A stretch of 49,986 bases of DNA from positions 1 through 49,986 of the forward strand of contig DASSPH010000038.1 of NCBI GenBank assembly GCA_035699745.1, read 5' to 3'. A program made the translations under genes and the position numbers. The DNA is from Vicinamibacterales bacterium (GTDB taxonomy: Bacteria; Acidobacteriota; Vicinamibacteria; Vicinamibacterales; 2-12-FULL-66-21). The stretch's first letter is position 1. Every line of letters begins with the position of its first letter. The notes under the pieces are model-generated. The model did no database searches. It worked only from the letters and a program-made list of their open reading frames with translations, and had not been told where the DNA came from. Below, in pieces: positions 26,066-35,662 of the stretch.

Positions 26066-26553
26066 TCGATGTCGGACTTCTCCACCAGCGTGAGATACGG
26101 CTGCCCGATCAACTCGCCGCGGAGATACATGACGAAGTCGCGCGTGCCCTGGATGTTCACCGGACGGCGCACCATCGCCATCAACCGCTCGCGCAGCGGT
26201 ACGAGGCCGGGGGCGATGTCGGGATCCTCGTCGCTCAACGGACGCGAGTGCACGCCGGGCACGAAGAAGCCGGTGACCTTGTAGCAGTCGAGGATGCGGC
26301 TGCCCACCAGGGTGAGATCGAGATCGCTGGTGCCCGGCCCGTCCGCGTCGAACGGCGCCTTGTCCTTCCAGCGATACCCGGTCACCGCGCTTCCCCGCAG
26401 CACCACGCCGGTATTCTCGGGCACGACGTCTTTGATGAGCTGGACGAACTGCTCGAGTTTCGCCGGGTCGTTATCGAATGCCAGCCGGATCACGTTGTCA
26501 CGTTTCTCGGCTTGCGTGAGTTCCTTGTCTGCCGCCGCCGTCTGTTCGCTCAC
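26062..26553 (-). CDS. nucleotidyltransferase-fold protein
   Basis: A 163-residue protein with a minimal nucleotidyltransferase signature: 'VVLRGSAVTGYRW' (hG[GS] loop) followed by 'GTSDLDLTLVGS' (DxD metal site). The rest is not one of the well-known subfamilies (no clear MNT/HEPN or poly(A) polymerase layout). 'DNDPAKLEQFVQLIKDVVPE' forms the preceding helix. It overlaps the EEP gene by 4 bp; a nucleotidyl-transfer enzyme coupled to a phosphodiesterase-fold enzyme suggests addition and removal of a nucleotide on one substrate, but this is inference. Start is uncertain: GTG 26553 is used; GTG 26595 is also in frame, and neither has a good ribosome binding site. Confidence 0.72.
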   Translation of the reverse strand: MSEQTAAADKELTQAEKRDNVIRLAFDNDPAKLEQFVQLIKDVVPENTGVVLRGSAVTGYRWKDKAPFDADGPGTSDLDLTLVGSRILDCYKVTGFFVPGVHSRPLSDEDPDIAPGLVPLRERLMAMVRRPVNIQGTRDFVMYLRGELIGQPYLTLVEKSDIE

Positions 26554-26630
26554 ACCGGCTGAAAAAGCAATTCGCCTGCCGCCCAGCCGGTGCACGGACG
26601 GATGAGCCGCGGCTCCAGCGGCTGATCACA

Positions 26631-29318
26631 TCAGTCTTCCCGCAGGGCCGTGGACGGCGCCAGCCGTGAAGCGCGGCGGGCGGGAATCCATCCCGCGAGC
26701 AGCGTCACCGACGCCAGCGCCGCGATCGCCATCGCCACGGTACCGGGATCGCCGGGCTTCAGCCCATAGAGCAGCGCCGACGCGCTCTTCGCGGCGAAGA
26801 CGGCCAGGACGGCGCCGATCGCGAGACCGGCGGCGAGCAGCACCCCGGCCTCGCGCACGATCATGCGGACGACGGCCGCGGCGTCGGCACCGAGCGCCAT
26901 GCGCACGCCGATTTCGATCCGGCGCCGCGCGACGGTGTACGACATCACGCCGTAGAGGCCGATCGTCGCGATCAGCGCCGCGAGGCCGGCAAAGAAGCCG
27001 GACAGCGTCGCCATCAGCCGCTCCTGAAGCAGTGACTGCGACACCTGCGTCCGCACCGACTGATGCTGGAGGCTGATCGCCGGATTCACCTCGGCGATGG
27101 CACGCGTCGCCGCCGCGGTGAACGCCGACGGGGAGGTATCGATGCGGGTCACGATCTGCAGGAACGGTCCGGGCGCCTCCTGCGTGGACGCCAGGTGCGC
27201 GAGCGGGGAGAACGGTTCGCGCAAGTCGGTGTATTTGGTGTCGCGGACGACGCCGACGATCTCGTAGAACGGGCGCGGTTCGCCGGCCGCCGCCTCGATC
27301 TGGAAGGACTGCCCGATCGGGTTGCGGCCGCTGAAGAACGCGCGCACGAAGGACTCGGTGACGATCGCCGTCCTGGGCGACTGCGGGGTGTCGCGCGCGT
27401 CGAAATCCCGCCCGGCCACGAACTGGATGCCGAGCGCGTCGAAGTAGCCCGCGCCGACCGCGTTGAAATTGACGACCGCCTTCTGCGCCGCGCTGCCGAC
27501 GAGCACCCGGTTGTTCCAGAAGTTGCCGCTGACCGGCGTGGTGTAGGCCTGCGCCGCGGCCCTCACGCCGGGGATGGCGCGCACCCGTTCGAGGATGGCG
27601 GCGACCGCCGCGGCCCGCGCCTCCTCCGGCAGCGCCGCCTTGCGCAGGTCGAGCCCGGTGGCGATCACGCCGTCCTGCCGGAAGCCGGGGTCCATGGTCG
27701 TCAGGTTGCGCAGGCTGCGCGCCAACAGCAGCGCGCCGAACACCAGCACCAGCGAGAGCGCGACCTGCAGCACCACCAGGCCGCGGCGCACGCCGAACCG
27801 TTCGCGGGTGTCGGTACTGCCGCGGCTGCCGGCCTTCATCGAGGCGCCGGGCGACGTGCGCGTCGCGCGCAGCGCCGGCGCGAGCCCGAACAGCACGCAG
27901 GCGAACACCGCCACCGCCGCGGTGAACGCAAACACCCGCCAGTCGAGCGAGAGATCGATGAACAGCGGGTTGTCGCTGGAGCTCAGGAACGCGACCAGCG
28001 AGGCGCTGAACCAGCGCGCGACGAGCACCCCGGCGCCGGCGCCGATCGCGGCGATCAGGAGGCTCTCGGAGAGCATCTGCCGCACGATCCGCGCCCGGGA
28101 CGCGCCGATCGCGAGCCGGATCGCGACCTCGCGTTCGCGCGCCGTCGCCCGGGCGAGCAGCAGATTGGCGAGATTGGCGCAGGCAATCAGCAGCACGACC
28201 GCGGTGACGCCGAGCAGGAGGTTCAGCGAACTGCCGTACGTCCGCCGCAGCGCGCTGAGACCCGAGCCGGCGCCGAGCGCGCCAATCGCCATCTCCCGAT
28301 AGTCCTTCGCGTCCTGCGCGGTGTACCGCGGCGAGACCGTCGCGGCGAGGATCCCCTTCGACAGGCCGGCGAGGTGCGCGCTCGCCTGCTCGACGGTGAT
28401 GCCCGGCTTCAGCCGCGCCAGGCCGGCGAGGAACCAGACGTCGGAGCGCTCGTACCCGGATCGCTCGCCGCGGAACAGCGGCTCGACGCAGATCGGCACC
28501 GCGACATCGAAGGTGCGGCCGACGTCCACGCCGGTGAACGCGGCCGGGGCGACGCCGGCGATCTCGAAGCGGCGCCCTTCGAGGAGGATCGTGCGGCCGG
28601 CAATCGCGGGGTCGCCGCCGTACTCGCGCTGCCAGAACGCATGGCCGAGGACCGCGATGCCGGTGCAGCCCTTCACGTCGTCCGCCGGTCCGACGAGCCG
28701 GCCCACCGCCGGGCGCACGCCGAGCAGCGGGAAGAAGTTCCCGCTGACCCAGATCGCCTGGGCCGAGCGCTGCTCCCCGCCCGGCGCGAGGTCGAAGGTC
28801 GTCGTCCCCCATGCCGCCATGTCGGCGAAGACCTGCTGCTCGCGGCGGATCTGCTGGTACAGCGGATACGACAACATCGGGTAGCGGCCCATGAACGACC
28901 CGGTGCGGCCGTTTCGCGTATTCACGATGCGGACCTCGGCGAGCTCTTGCGGACGATCGATCGGCAGCGATCGCAGGCGGATGGCGTCGACGAGCTGGAA
29001 GATGGCGGTGTTGGCGCCGGTGCCGAGCGCCAGCGTCAGGACGGCGACGATCGCGAAGGTGGGATTGCCGCGCAGCAGCCGCGCGCCGTAGCGGAGGTCC
29101 TGCCAGAGGGTTTCGAGCCAGCCGAGTGAGTTCATGGTGTAGATCTCTTCGCGGATGAGGGTGGGATTGCCGAGTTTGCGGCGCGCCGCGGCGCGCGCCT
29201 CGTCGAGCGACATGCCGCGCGCCAGGTTGTCGTCGATCGCCTCGGCGAGGTAGGAGTCGAGCTCGCGGGCCCGTTCAGCGTCCCAATAGCCGCGGCGGAG
29301 GAAGCGGAGGAGCCGCAT
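26631..29318 (-). CDS. ADOP-type ABC transporter permease (MacB/FtsX duplicated) 3
   Basis: An 895-residue duplicated permease. The prefix ('LDSYLAEAIDDNLARGMSLD', 'AARRKLGNPTLIREEIY', residues about 20-60) is the common 'permease prefix domain 1' form. Core helix 1 is near 87-110 ('FAIVAVLTLALGTGANTAIF'), then MacB_PCD with the 'GVRPAVGRL' and 'AVLGHAFWQREYGGDP' elements, FtsX helices in the middle, a second helix 'GLVVLQVALSLVLVFGALLL', and a second MacB_PCD/FtsX half ending in 'GWIPARRASRLAPSTALRED'. It lies 6 bp downstream of its PadR gene on the minus strand. As in the other two modules a Met sits at the prefix/core junction (residue 62). Confidence 0.93.
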   Translation of the reverse strand: MRLLRFLRRGYWDAERARELDSYLAEAIDDNLARGMSLDEARAAARRKLGNPTLIREEIYTMNSLGWLETLWQDLRYGARLLRGNPTFAIVAVLTLALGTGANTAIFQLVDAIRLRSLPIDRPQELAEVRIVNTRNGRTGSFMGRYPMLSYPLYQQIRREQQVFADMAAWGTTTFDLAPGGEQRSAQAIWVSGNFFPLLGVRPAVGRLVGPADDVKGCTGIAVLGHAFWQREYGGDPAIAGRTILLEGRRFEIAGVAPAAFTGVDVGRTFDVAVPICVEPLFRGERSGYERSDVWFLAGLARLKPGITVEQASAHLAGLSKGILAATVSPRYTAQDAKDYREMAIGALGAGSGLSALRRTYGSSLNLLLGVTAVVLLIACANLANLLLARATAREREVAIRLAIGASRARIVRQMLSESLLIAAIGAGAGVLVARWFSASLVAFLSSSDNPLFIDLSLDWRVFAFTAAVAVFACVLFGLAPALRATRTSPGASMKAGSRGSTDTRERFGVRRGLVVLQVALSLVLVFGALLLARSLRNLTTMDPGFRQDGVIATGLDLRKAALPEEARAAAVAAILERVRAIPGVRAAAQAYTTPVSGNFWNNRVLVGSAAQKAVVNFNAVGAGYFDALGIQFVAGRDFDARDTPQSPRTAIVTESFVRAFFSGRNPIGQSFQIEAAAGEPRPFYEIVGVVRDTKYTDLREPFSPLAHLASTQEAPGPFLQIVTRIDTSPSAFTAAATRAIAEVNPAISLQHQSVRTQVSQSLLQERLMATLSGFFAGLAALIATIGLYGVMSYTVARRRIEIGVRMALGADAAAVVRMIVREAGVLLAAGLAIGAVLAVFAAKSASALLYGLKPGDPGTVAMAIAALASVTLLAGWIPARRASRLAPSTALRED

Positions 29319-29324
29319 GGCGCA

Positions 29325-29675
29325 TCACTCGGCGGGGCGCAGGATGCGATTGACGGCGCGCACGATTTCGTCCCAGCGATTGGTCTGCGCCTCGAGCTGC
29401 CGGCGCCCTTTCGGCGTGAGCCGGTAGTAGCGGGCGCGGCGGTTGTTCTCGGAGGTGCCCCAGAACGAGGCGATCCAGCCGCGATCCTCGAGGCGGTGCA
29501 GCGCGGGATACAGCGAACCGTGCTCGACCTGAAGAACATCTTCCGATCGGCGCTCGATCGCGTGGGCGATGGTGTGGCCGTGCGCCGGCCCGATCGCCAG
29601 CGTCTTGAGCACCAGCACGTCGAGGGTCCCCATCAGCATCTCGCCGTGCAGCGGCGCGCTTCCCCGTTTCGGCAT
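29325..29675 (-). CDS. PadR-family transcriptional regulator (module 3)
   Basis: A 116-residue winged-helix PadR protein with the classical form 'LMGTLDVLVLKTLAIGPAHG' then 'HTIAHAIERRSED', 'EHGSLYPALHRLEDRGWI' and 'NNRRARYYRLTPKGRRQLEA'. This is the form most often paired with ADOP permeases. ATG 29675 has GGAG 4 nt upstream; an in-frame TTG at 29687 is less likely. It is transcribed ahead of ADOP 3 with a 6-bp gap. A TACTTG-N6-CAGGTA inverted repeat lies just upstream and is the likely binding site. Confidence 0.93.
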   Translation of the reverse strand: MPKRGSAPLHGEMLMGTLDVLVLKTLAIGPAHGHTIAHAIERRSEDVLQVEHGSLYPALHRLEDRGWIASFWGTSENNRRARYYRLTPKGRRQLEAQTNRWDEIVRAVNRILRPAE

Positions 29676-29694
29676 CGTGCTCCACAAGATAATC

Positions 29695-29712
29695 TACCTG
29701 AGAGCGCAAGTA
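29695..29712. promoter_or_regulatory. putative PadR 3 operator
   Basis: On the plus strand TACCTG-AGAGCG-CAAGTA; on the gene's strand TACTTG-N6-CAGGTA, an inverted repeat with 5 of 6 pairs. It sits 20-37 bp upstream of the PadR ATG, next to TTATCT, which could be the -10. The sequence differs from the operators of modules 1 and 2. Confidence 0.5.
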
Positions 29713-29741
29713 AAGCCGGCGGCGGATCGCCGCCGGCGGCC

Positions 29742-32456
29742 TCAGCGCACGGTCAGGAAGGCGATGAGATCGGCGACGTCCTGCGCCTTGAGCCCGAGCT
29801 GCGCCGCGCTCAGCATCAGCGATTCCGTCATCCGCCGGCGGTTGGCGACCCGGTTCGCCGGAATGATCTGGGTGAAGCCGCCGCGGCTCCGCATCATCAG
29901 CGGGTCTCCCTGCTTGATCAGCAGCCCCTGGATGACGAGCCCGTCCGTGGTGCGGAGCTCCGTGCCGTCGTAGCCCTGCGCGATCTCCGCGCTCGGCTGC
30001 ACGATGGCGCGGGCGATGACCTCCGCCGACTTGCCCCGTCCCCAGCCATCGAGCGACGGCCCGACGTCGGGCCCGATACCGCCGATCGCGTGGCACATCA
30101 CGCAGGCCGCCGTCAGCTGCTTGCCGCGCGCCGCATCGCCGCGCAACTGCAGGACCTCCGCGATCGCCGGGTCGGGCACGGACGCCGGCGGCGGCGCCGC
30201 GACCTCTTCGAGCTTGATCGCCTCCGGATCGTAGATCTTGGTCACCTTCAACGCCGCCTGGAGGTTGTGGCTCTGCCAGCTGTTGGAGACCCGGTTCAAC
30301 AGCCACCAGATCGCCAGGTCGCGCAGCGGACCGGCGGGTCCGGCCAGCTTCAGCATCGCGTCCGACGCCGCCGGCACGTCGATGAAGGCCAGCGCGTCCA
30401 TCGCGCGCCGCCGATCCTCGAGCGGCAGCTTGGCGGCGCGGGCGCGCGCCGCGAAGTCGTCGACCGCCGCCGGCACGTGCAGCCGCCACGCCAGCCACGC
30501 GAACGACGGCGACCACGCGAGCGGATCCGGCGGGACCCGCAGGTCGCGGCGCAGCCGTTCGTACACGGCCGCCTCCTTGCCCGTCGCCCCCGTGCCCCAG
30601 GCTTCGAGGTAGCTGCGATCCGTGCCGTCGAACCCGCGCGCCAGATCGACGAGGATGTCGAGCGACGCGGCCGCCGGCTGATCGCGCAGCGAGAGCGCCA
30701 CCTCGCGCCTGACGCCGGGATCCGGATCGCGCGCGAGCCGCGCGGCCACGGGCAGCACGTCGAGGCCGGTGCGCCGCATCGCGCGATACGCGGCGATCTT
30801 CATCGCCGGATCGGTCTGCGATTCCGGGGTTCCGGCTCGCCGCCGCCCCTCCGGGCCGAGCTGGTACAGCAGATACAGACCGCGGCCCCTGACGTAGGGG
30901 TTGGGATCGGTGAGCAGCGCGGCGACGGCGTCGACGGCCGCGGCCCCGCGGGCCTTGAGCCCTTCGAATCCGATCGCCCGCACGTTCACCGCGGGTGAAC
31001 GGAGCGCGGTGATGAGGCCGTCGATCGTCGAGGCGTCGAAGGCCGGGGGCTTCGACACGAAGCCCTTCGGCGCGATCCGGTAGATCGCGCCGGCGGTCGT
31101 GTCGTCGAGATCCGTGTGCCCCCCGACCCGCGGATCGATCCAGTCGCTGATGTACAACGCCCCATCGGGACCGATCGCGACGTCCGACGGCCGGAACAGC
31201 GTCTCCGCCGCCCCCTTCGCCGTCGAGTTGCCGCCGATGAAGTCCGACCCGGCGTACTTCCGCTCCGCGTTCGACGTCGCCAGAATCCGCCGCTCGCCGA
31301 GGTTGAAGCCGGCGCCGCTGCGCGACGGGCGGTAGGCGAAGATCTCGTTGCGTCCCGGTTCGGCGGCGAAGAAAGTCCCCTCCCACGCCGCGCCGAGCGC
31401 GCCGTTCTCGTAGAACACGTTGCCGGTCGGCGATCCGCCGCCATAGACGTCCCCGGCCGGCGCGACGCCGGGGTCATCCTGCCGCCACTCCGCGATCGGC
31501 ACCGTCTGCCCGGGACGGCGATCCGCCTGCCACGAGCGCTGCCCGTCGAGTGACGAGAAGCCGAAGTTGGCGTACTCCATCACCCACGAGACGCGGCACG
31601 CGGGAGGATCATCGTTGTCGTTCTGGAAGACGTCGCCCAGCGACGTCACCGACTGTTCGTAGCTGTTGCGATAGTTGTAGCCGATGATCTCGGCGCCGGT
31701 TCCGTCCGGATTCATCCGCACCGTGAATCCGCCGACATACGTGTGCCCGTCATCGCTCGGCTTGCCGGCGTGCTCCGCCTTGTTGTGCGGGTCCTTGAAG
31801 GGGCCGACCGGGCCGTCCCGGTACGCGCCGAAGCTGCGGAAGGTCTTCCCGGAGCGATCGGTAAACATCGCGCCGGTGTTGCCCTGGTTGAAGACCCACT
31901 TGCCGTCGGGCCCGACCGTCACCGAGTGCAGCGAATGATCGTGGTTGACGCCGTGGAAGCCGGTGAGCAGCACGTCCCGCTTGTCCACCGCCGGGTCGAA
32001 ACGCAGGTTACGATCGACGTCGGTGTAGACGATCAGGTCGGGCGGCTGCGCGACGACGATCTTGTTGTCGATGACGGAGACGCCGAGCGGCGCGACCAGG
32101 GCGGTCTCCTGGACGAAGGTGTGCGACGAATCCGCTTTACCATCGCCATCGGTGTCCTGTAGCACCATAATGCGATCGCCTTCGGGCTGGCGGGCGTGGT
32201 GTCTGCGGTAGCGGACGCCCTCGGCGACCCAGATGCGGCCGTCCCGATCGATGTCGATGTTGGTCGGGTTGCGGAGCATCGGCGTGGCCGCCCACAGGGT
32301 GATTTCGAGTCCGTCGGCGACCTGGAAGAGCTCGAGCGGAATGCTCGGGGGAATGTTGAACGCGGGCTGCGGCGCCTGGGTCTGTGCGGGCGTCTGGGCC
32401 TGCAGGAGTGCGGCAAAGGACACGATGCTGACGAGAAAAACGCTCAATCGGCGCAT
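29742..32456 (-). CDS. PVC-type haem-binding CxxCH dehydrogenase-like protein 1
   Basis: A 904-residue exported protein. Signal peptide 'MRRLSVFLVSIVSFAALLQA'. Residues about 45-480 form a sugar dehydrogenase-like propeller ('IDIDRDGRIWVAEGVRYRRH', 'GVNHDHSLHSVTVGPDGKWV', 'PSDVAIGPDGALYISDWIDP'). A HEAT-like helical region follows, and a C-terminal cytochrome c domain has CVMCH at 785-789. This is the 'PVC-type haem-binding CxxCH' or membrane-bound dehydrogenase layout: it should oxidise a sugar or related compound in the periplasm and pass electrons to its haem. Divergent from the TonB receptor gene with only 29 bp between starts, so the two are likely co-regulated. GGAGAG precedes the ATG. 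Confidence 0.92.
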   Translation of the reverse strand: MRRLSVFLVSIVSFAALLQAQTPAQTQAPQPAFNIPPSIPLELFQVADGLEITLWAATPMLRNPTNIDIDRDGRIWVAEGVRYRRHHARQPEGDRIMVLQDTDGDGKADSSHTFVQETALVAPLGVSVIDNKIVVAQPPDLIVYTDVDRNLRFDPAVDKRDVLLTGFHGVNHDHSLHSVTVGPDGKWVFNQGNTGAMFTDRSGKTFRSFGAYRDGPVGPFKDPHNKAEHAGKPSDDGHTYVGGFTVRMNPDGTGAEIIGYNYRNSYEQSVTSLGDVFQNDNDDPPACRVSWVMEYANFGFSSLDGQRSWQADRRPGQTVPIAEWRQDDPGVAPAGDVYGGGSPTGNVFYENGALGAAWEGTFFAAEPGRNEIFAYRPSRSGAGFNLGERRILATSNAERKYAGSDFIGGNSTAKGAAETLFRPSDVAIGPDGALYISDWIDPRVGGHTDLDDTTAGAIYRIAPKGFVSKPPAFDASTIDGLITALRSPAVNVRAIGFEGLKARGAAAVDAVAALLTDPNPYVRGRGLYLLYQLGPEGRRRAGTPESQTDPAMKIAAYRAMRRTGLDVLPVAARLARDPDPGVRREVALSLRDQPAAASLDILVDLARGFDGTDRSYLEAWGTGATGKEAAVYERLRRDLRVPPDPLAWSPSFAWLAWRLHVPAAVDDFAARARAAKLPLEDRRRAMDALAFIDVPAASDAMLKLAGPAGPLRDLAIWWLLNRVSNSWQSHNLQAALKVTKIYDPEAIKLEEVAAPPPASVPDPAIAEVLQLRGDAARGKQLTAACVMCHAIGGIGPDVGPSLDGWGRGKSAEVIARAIVQPSAEIAQGYDGTELRTTDGLVIQGLLIKQGDPLMMRSRGGFTQIIPANRVANRRRMTESLMLSAAQLGLKAQDVADLIAFLTVR

Positions 32457-32485
32457 GGACTCTCCAAGGGTGAGAGGATAAACCG

Positions 32486-35400
32486 ATGTTGGTCATGGCG
32501 GTGCTCTTGTTTTTGGCCCTCCCCGCGTCCCCGCAGACCGCGGCCGCGACGCTCCTGGTCGACGCCCGGGATCAGAATGGCGCCCCGCTGCCCGGCGTGG
32601 TGGTCACGGTGACGAGCGAGGAAACCGGGCTGCAGCGCGCCGCGACGACGGCGAACGAAGGGACCGCCTGGCTGGTGCGGCTGCCGGCCGGCACCTATAC
32701 GCTGTCGGCGGTCCGCGGCGGATTCAAGACCGAGGTGGTGCGCAACGTCCGGCTGGACGCCAGTGCCGACGCGCGGATCGCGCTGGTCTTCAAGGCCGGG
32801 GCGTATACGGAAGAGGTGGTGGTCGAGGCGGATGCCTCGACGCTGACGATTGGCAACAGCGCCGTCGGCGCCATCTTCGACGCGGCGACGCTGCAGGCGC
32901 TGCCCGTGCCCGAGCGCGAAGTCCTGGAATTCGCCGGCCAGGCGGCCGGGGTGGCGCCGCCGGCCCCCGGGTCGCGCCTGTCGACGCAGGGGAACACCGG
33001 CGTGAACAGCGCCGGGGCGCGCGAGTCCTCGAACAACTACCTGCTCGACGGCCTCGACAACAACGACCAGTTCCTCAACCGCCTGGTAATCAATCCCAGC
33101 CTCGACGCGGTGCAGGAGTTCTCGCTGCTGCAGAACACCTACGACGCGGAGCACGGCCGCAGCGCCGGCGCGCAGTTGAACATGGTGCTGAAGTCGGGGA
33201 CGCGCGCCGTGCACGGCACGCTGTACGAGTTCTTCCGCGACTCGGCCCTGGATGCGCGGCCCGCGCTGGCGCCTGCGGACCTGCCGAAGCCCGAGCGGCA
33301 GCGCCATCAGTTCGGCGGGACGATCGGCGGGCCGCTGTGGCTGCCGCTGTCGTTCTACTTCGTCAGCGCGGAAGCGATCAACGGCCGCGAGGCGGACACG
33401 CGGCTGGCGCACGTGCCCACCGCGGCCGAGCGGGCCGGCGACTTCAGCGCCTCCGGGATCTCCGTCCGCGATCCGTTCACCGGACAGCCGTTCACCGGCA
33501 ACGTCATTCCGACGCCGCGGCTCAGCGCCGCGGGCCAGGCCGCGGCGAATCTCTATCCGCTGCCCAACGTCCCCGGCGCGCAGACCAACTTCGCGGCGTC
33601 GCCGCTGGCCAACCGCGCCGCCGCGCAGTTCACGATCAAGACGGATCACAGCGTGTGGCAGGGCAGCCCGCTGATGCTGCGCTACAGCTTCAGCCGTGAC
33701 GATCGGGATCAGCCGTTCCCGGTCCGGGCGCGCAATCTCCCCGGGTTCGGCATCTCGGTGCTCGATCAGGGGCACAACGCCGCGGGGGGACTGACCAAGG
33801 CGTTCACCGCGCGGCTCTTCAACGAACTGCGCGTCGGCGTCAACGCGCTGCGCCGCGAGAACCTGCCGCAAAGCGCCGGCAGCGACCGGTTCGCGGCGCT
33901 CGGGATCACCGGACCGGCGATCAGCGGATCGGATCTCGGCTACCCGACACTCGTCGTCCCCGGGTTCGAGACGCTCGGCGACGACCCCAACCTGCCGGTC
34001 GTCCGCCGCACGCGCACGCTTCACATCAGCGACACGCTCACGCTCGATCGCGGGCGGCATCACATCAAGACCGGCGGCGAGATCCGCCGCTACCGATCGG
34101 ACGGGTACAACCATCTCTTCGCGCGCGGCCAGGCGACCTTCACCGGCGCCTTCAGCGGATCGCCGTTGGGCGATCTCCTGCTCGGATTCCCCACCGTCAC
34201 GCTCCTCGGCGTCAACGACAACCGCCAGGCGCTGCGCACCTGGTCCGCCTACGGCTTCCTCCAGGACGACTGGCGTGCCGGCCGCCGGCTGACGGTCAAC
34301 GCCGGCGTGCGCTACGAGTTCAACGCCCCGGCGTACGACACGGACGATCGAATGCGGATCCTGGATCTCTCCTCGCTGCAGCTCCGGCAGGTCGGCGAGG
34401 ACGGCATCTCGCGATCCGGGCTGCGCGCCGATCGCGACAACGTCGCGCCGCGGCTCGGCGTGAGCTGGGATCTGACGGGAAGCGGCAACTGGGTGGCGCG
34501 CGGCGGCTACGGCATGTTCTACGACGCCGCCACGCTGATCGAGAACTCCGCGCTGTACTTCAACCCGCCGTACTGGACGCTGTCGTTGTGGGTGCCGAAC
34601 CCGGCACCGGTCACGCTGGCCAATCCCTTCCCCGCCGGCCGCGCGATCTCGCCGCGTCCGGCGATCAACACGATCGATCCGCAGATTCGCACGCCGTACG
34701 CACAGGAAGCGTCGGCCGGCCTCGACGGCGTGGTGAAAGGCACGTCGTTCGCCGCCCGGTACGTCACCTCGTACGGCTACGACCTGACGCGGAAGCGGAA
34801 TCTGAACCAGGCGGCGCCGGGCCCGGGGACGATCGACTCGCGGCGGCCGATCGCGACGCTCGGCGACGTGCTGCTGGTCGAATCGACCGCGTCGTCCAGC
34901 TATCACGCGCTGCAGTTGACGGTGACCCGGCGCGGCCGCGCCGCGATGCTGCGCGGCGCCTACACCCTGTCGAAGTCGATGGACGACACGTCGGCGTTCC
35001 TGGCCACCGACGGCGATGACAACACGCCTCAGAACAGCCGCGACCTGGCCGCCGAATGGGGGCCGTCGGACTTCGACGTCCGTCAACGCTTCGTGTTCAC
35101 CGCCAGCCTGGCGACGCCGGACGCCGGCCTGCCGGCCGTGCTGCGCAACTGGCAGGCGAGCGCCGTCTTCACCGCGCAGTCGGGACGGCCGTTCACGCCC
35201 CGCGTCAGCTTCGACAACAGCAACACGGGCAATGTCGGCGGCGGCACCTTCGCGTACGACCGGCCCAACGTGGTGCCCGCGTCGAGCACGGCGCTGCCGC
35301 CGCCGGGCGCCCGCACCTACGGCGGCCGCACCTTCGTCATCGCGCCGCAGTACACGTTCGGCAATGCCGGGCGGAACAGTCTCGTCGGCCCGGGGTACGC

Positions 35401-35599
35401 GACGCTCGACGCGATGATCAGCCGGCGCATTCAACTTCCGCGGCGGCGGCAGCTCACGCTCCGCGTCGAGCTGTTCAATGCGCTCAACCGCCGCAACCTG
35501 CAGCTGCCCGACAGCTTCGTCGACCGCGTCACGTTCGGCCGGTCGCTCGCCGCGTACGCGCCGCGGCAGGTGCAGCTCGCCGCCCGCTTCACGTTCTGA
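32486..35599 (+). CDS. TonB-dependent receptor, Oar-like, with carboxypeptidase-regulatory domain
   Basis: A 1037-residue outer-membrane protein. Signal peptide 'MLVMAVLLFLALPASPQ', then a carboxypeptidase-regulatory-like beta domain at about 20-95 ('VVVTVTSEETGLQRAATTAN', 'GTYTLSAVRGGFKTEVV'). A plug-like region includes 'NNYLLDGLDNNDQFLNRLVI', and a long beta-barrel ends in 'VQLAARFTF' with terminal Phe. This is the Oar-type receptor found in large numbers in Acidobacteriota, thought to import oligosaccharides or peptides. No classical TonB box was found by eye. GAGAGG at 32472-32477 supports the start. Flanked by two CxxCH oxidation proteins, so uptake and oxidation of one substrate class is plausible. 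Confidence 0.93.
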   Translation: MLVMAVLLFLALPASPQTAAATLLVDARDQNGAPLPGVVVTVTSEETGLQRAATTANEGTAWLVRLPAGTYTLSAVRGGFKTEVVRNVRLDASADARIALVFKAGAYTEEVVVEADASTLTIGNSAVGAIFDAATLQALPVPEREVLEFAGQAAGVAPPAPGSRLSTQGNTGVNSAGARESSNNYLLDGLDNNDQFLNRLVINPSLDAVQEFSLLQNTYDAEHGRSAGAQLNMVLKSGTRAVHGTLYEFFRDSALDARPALAPADLPKPERQRHQFGGTIGGPLWLPLSFYFVSAEAINGREADTRLAHVPTAAERAGDFSASGISVRDPFTGQPFTGNVIPTPRLSAAGQAAANLYPLPNVPGAQTNFAASPLANRAAAQFTIKTDHSVWQGSPLMLRYSFSRDDRDQPFPVRARNLPGFGISVLDQGHNAAGGLTKAFTARLFNELRVGVNALRRENLPQSAGSDRFAALGITGPAISGSDLGYPTLVVPGFETLGDDPNLPVVRRTRTLHISDTLTLDRGRHHIKTGGEIRRYRSDGYNHLFARGQATFTGAFSGSPLGDLLLGFPTVTLLGVNDNRQALRTWSAYGFLQDDWRAGRRLTVNAGVRYEFNAPAYDTDDRMRILDLSSLQLRQVGEDGISRSGLRADRDNVAPRLGVSWDLTGSGNWVARGGYGMFYDAATLIENSALYFNPPYWTLSLWVPNPAPVTLANPFPAGRAISPRPAINTIDPQIRTPYAQEASAGLDGVVKGTSFAARYVTSYGYDLTRKRNLNQAAPGPGTIDSRRPIATLGDVLLVESTASSSYHALQLTVTRRGRAAMLRGAYTLSKSMDDTSAFLATDGDDNTPQNSRDLAAEWGPSDFDVRQRFVFTASLATPDAGLPAVLRNWQASAVFTAQSGRPFTPRVSFDNSNTGNVGGGTFAYDRPNVVPASSTALPPPGARTYGGRTFVIAPQYTFGNAGRNSLVGPGYATLDAMISRRIQLPRRRQLTLRVELFNALNRRNLQLPDSFVDRVTFGRSLAAYAPRQVQLAARFTF

Positions 35600-35662
35600 T
35601 CCGGCTTGCGGCGGCGGCCGCCGTTGGTCAGGATTCGCGCGTTCACGCTTCCCGGAGGTGAG

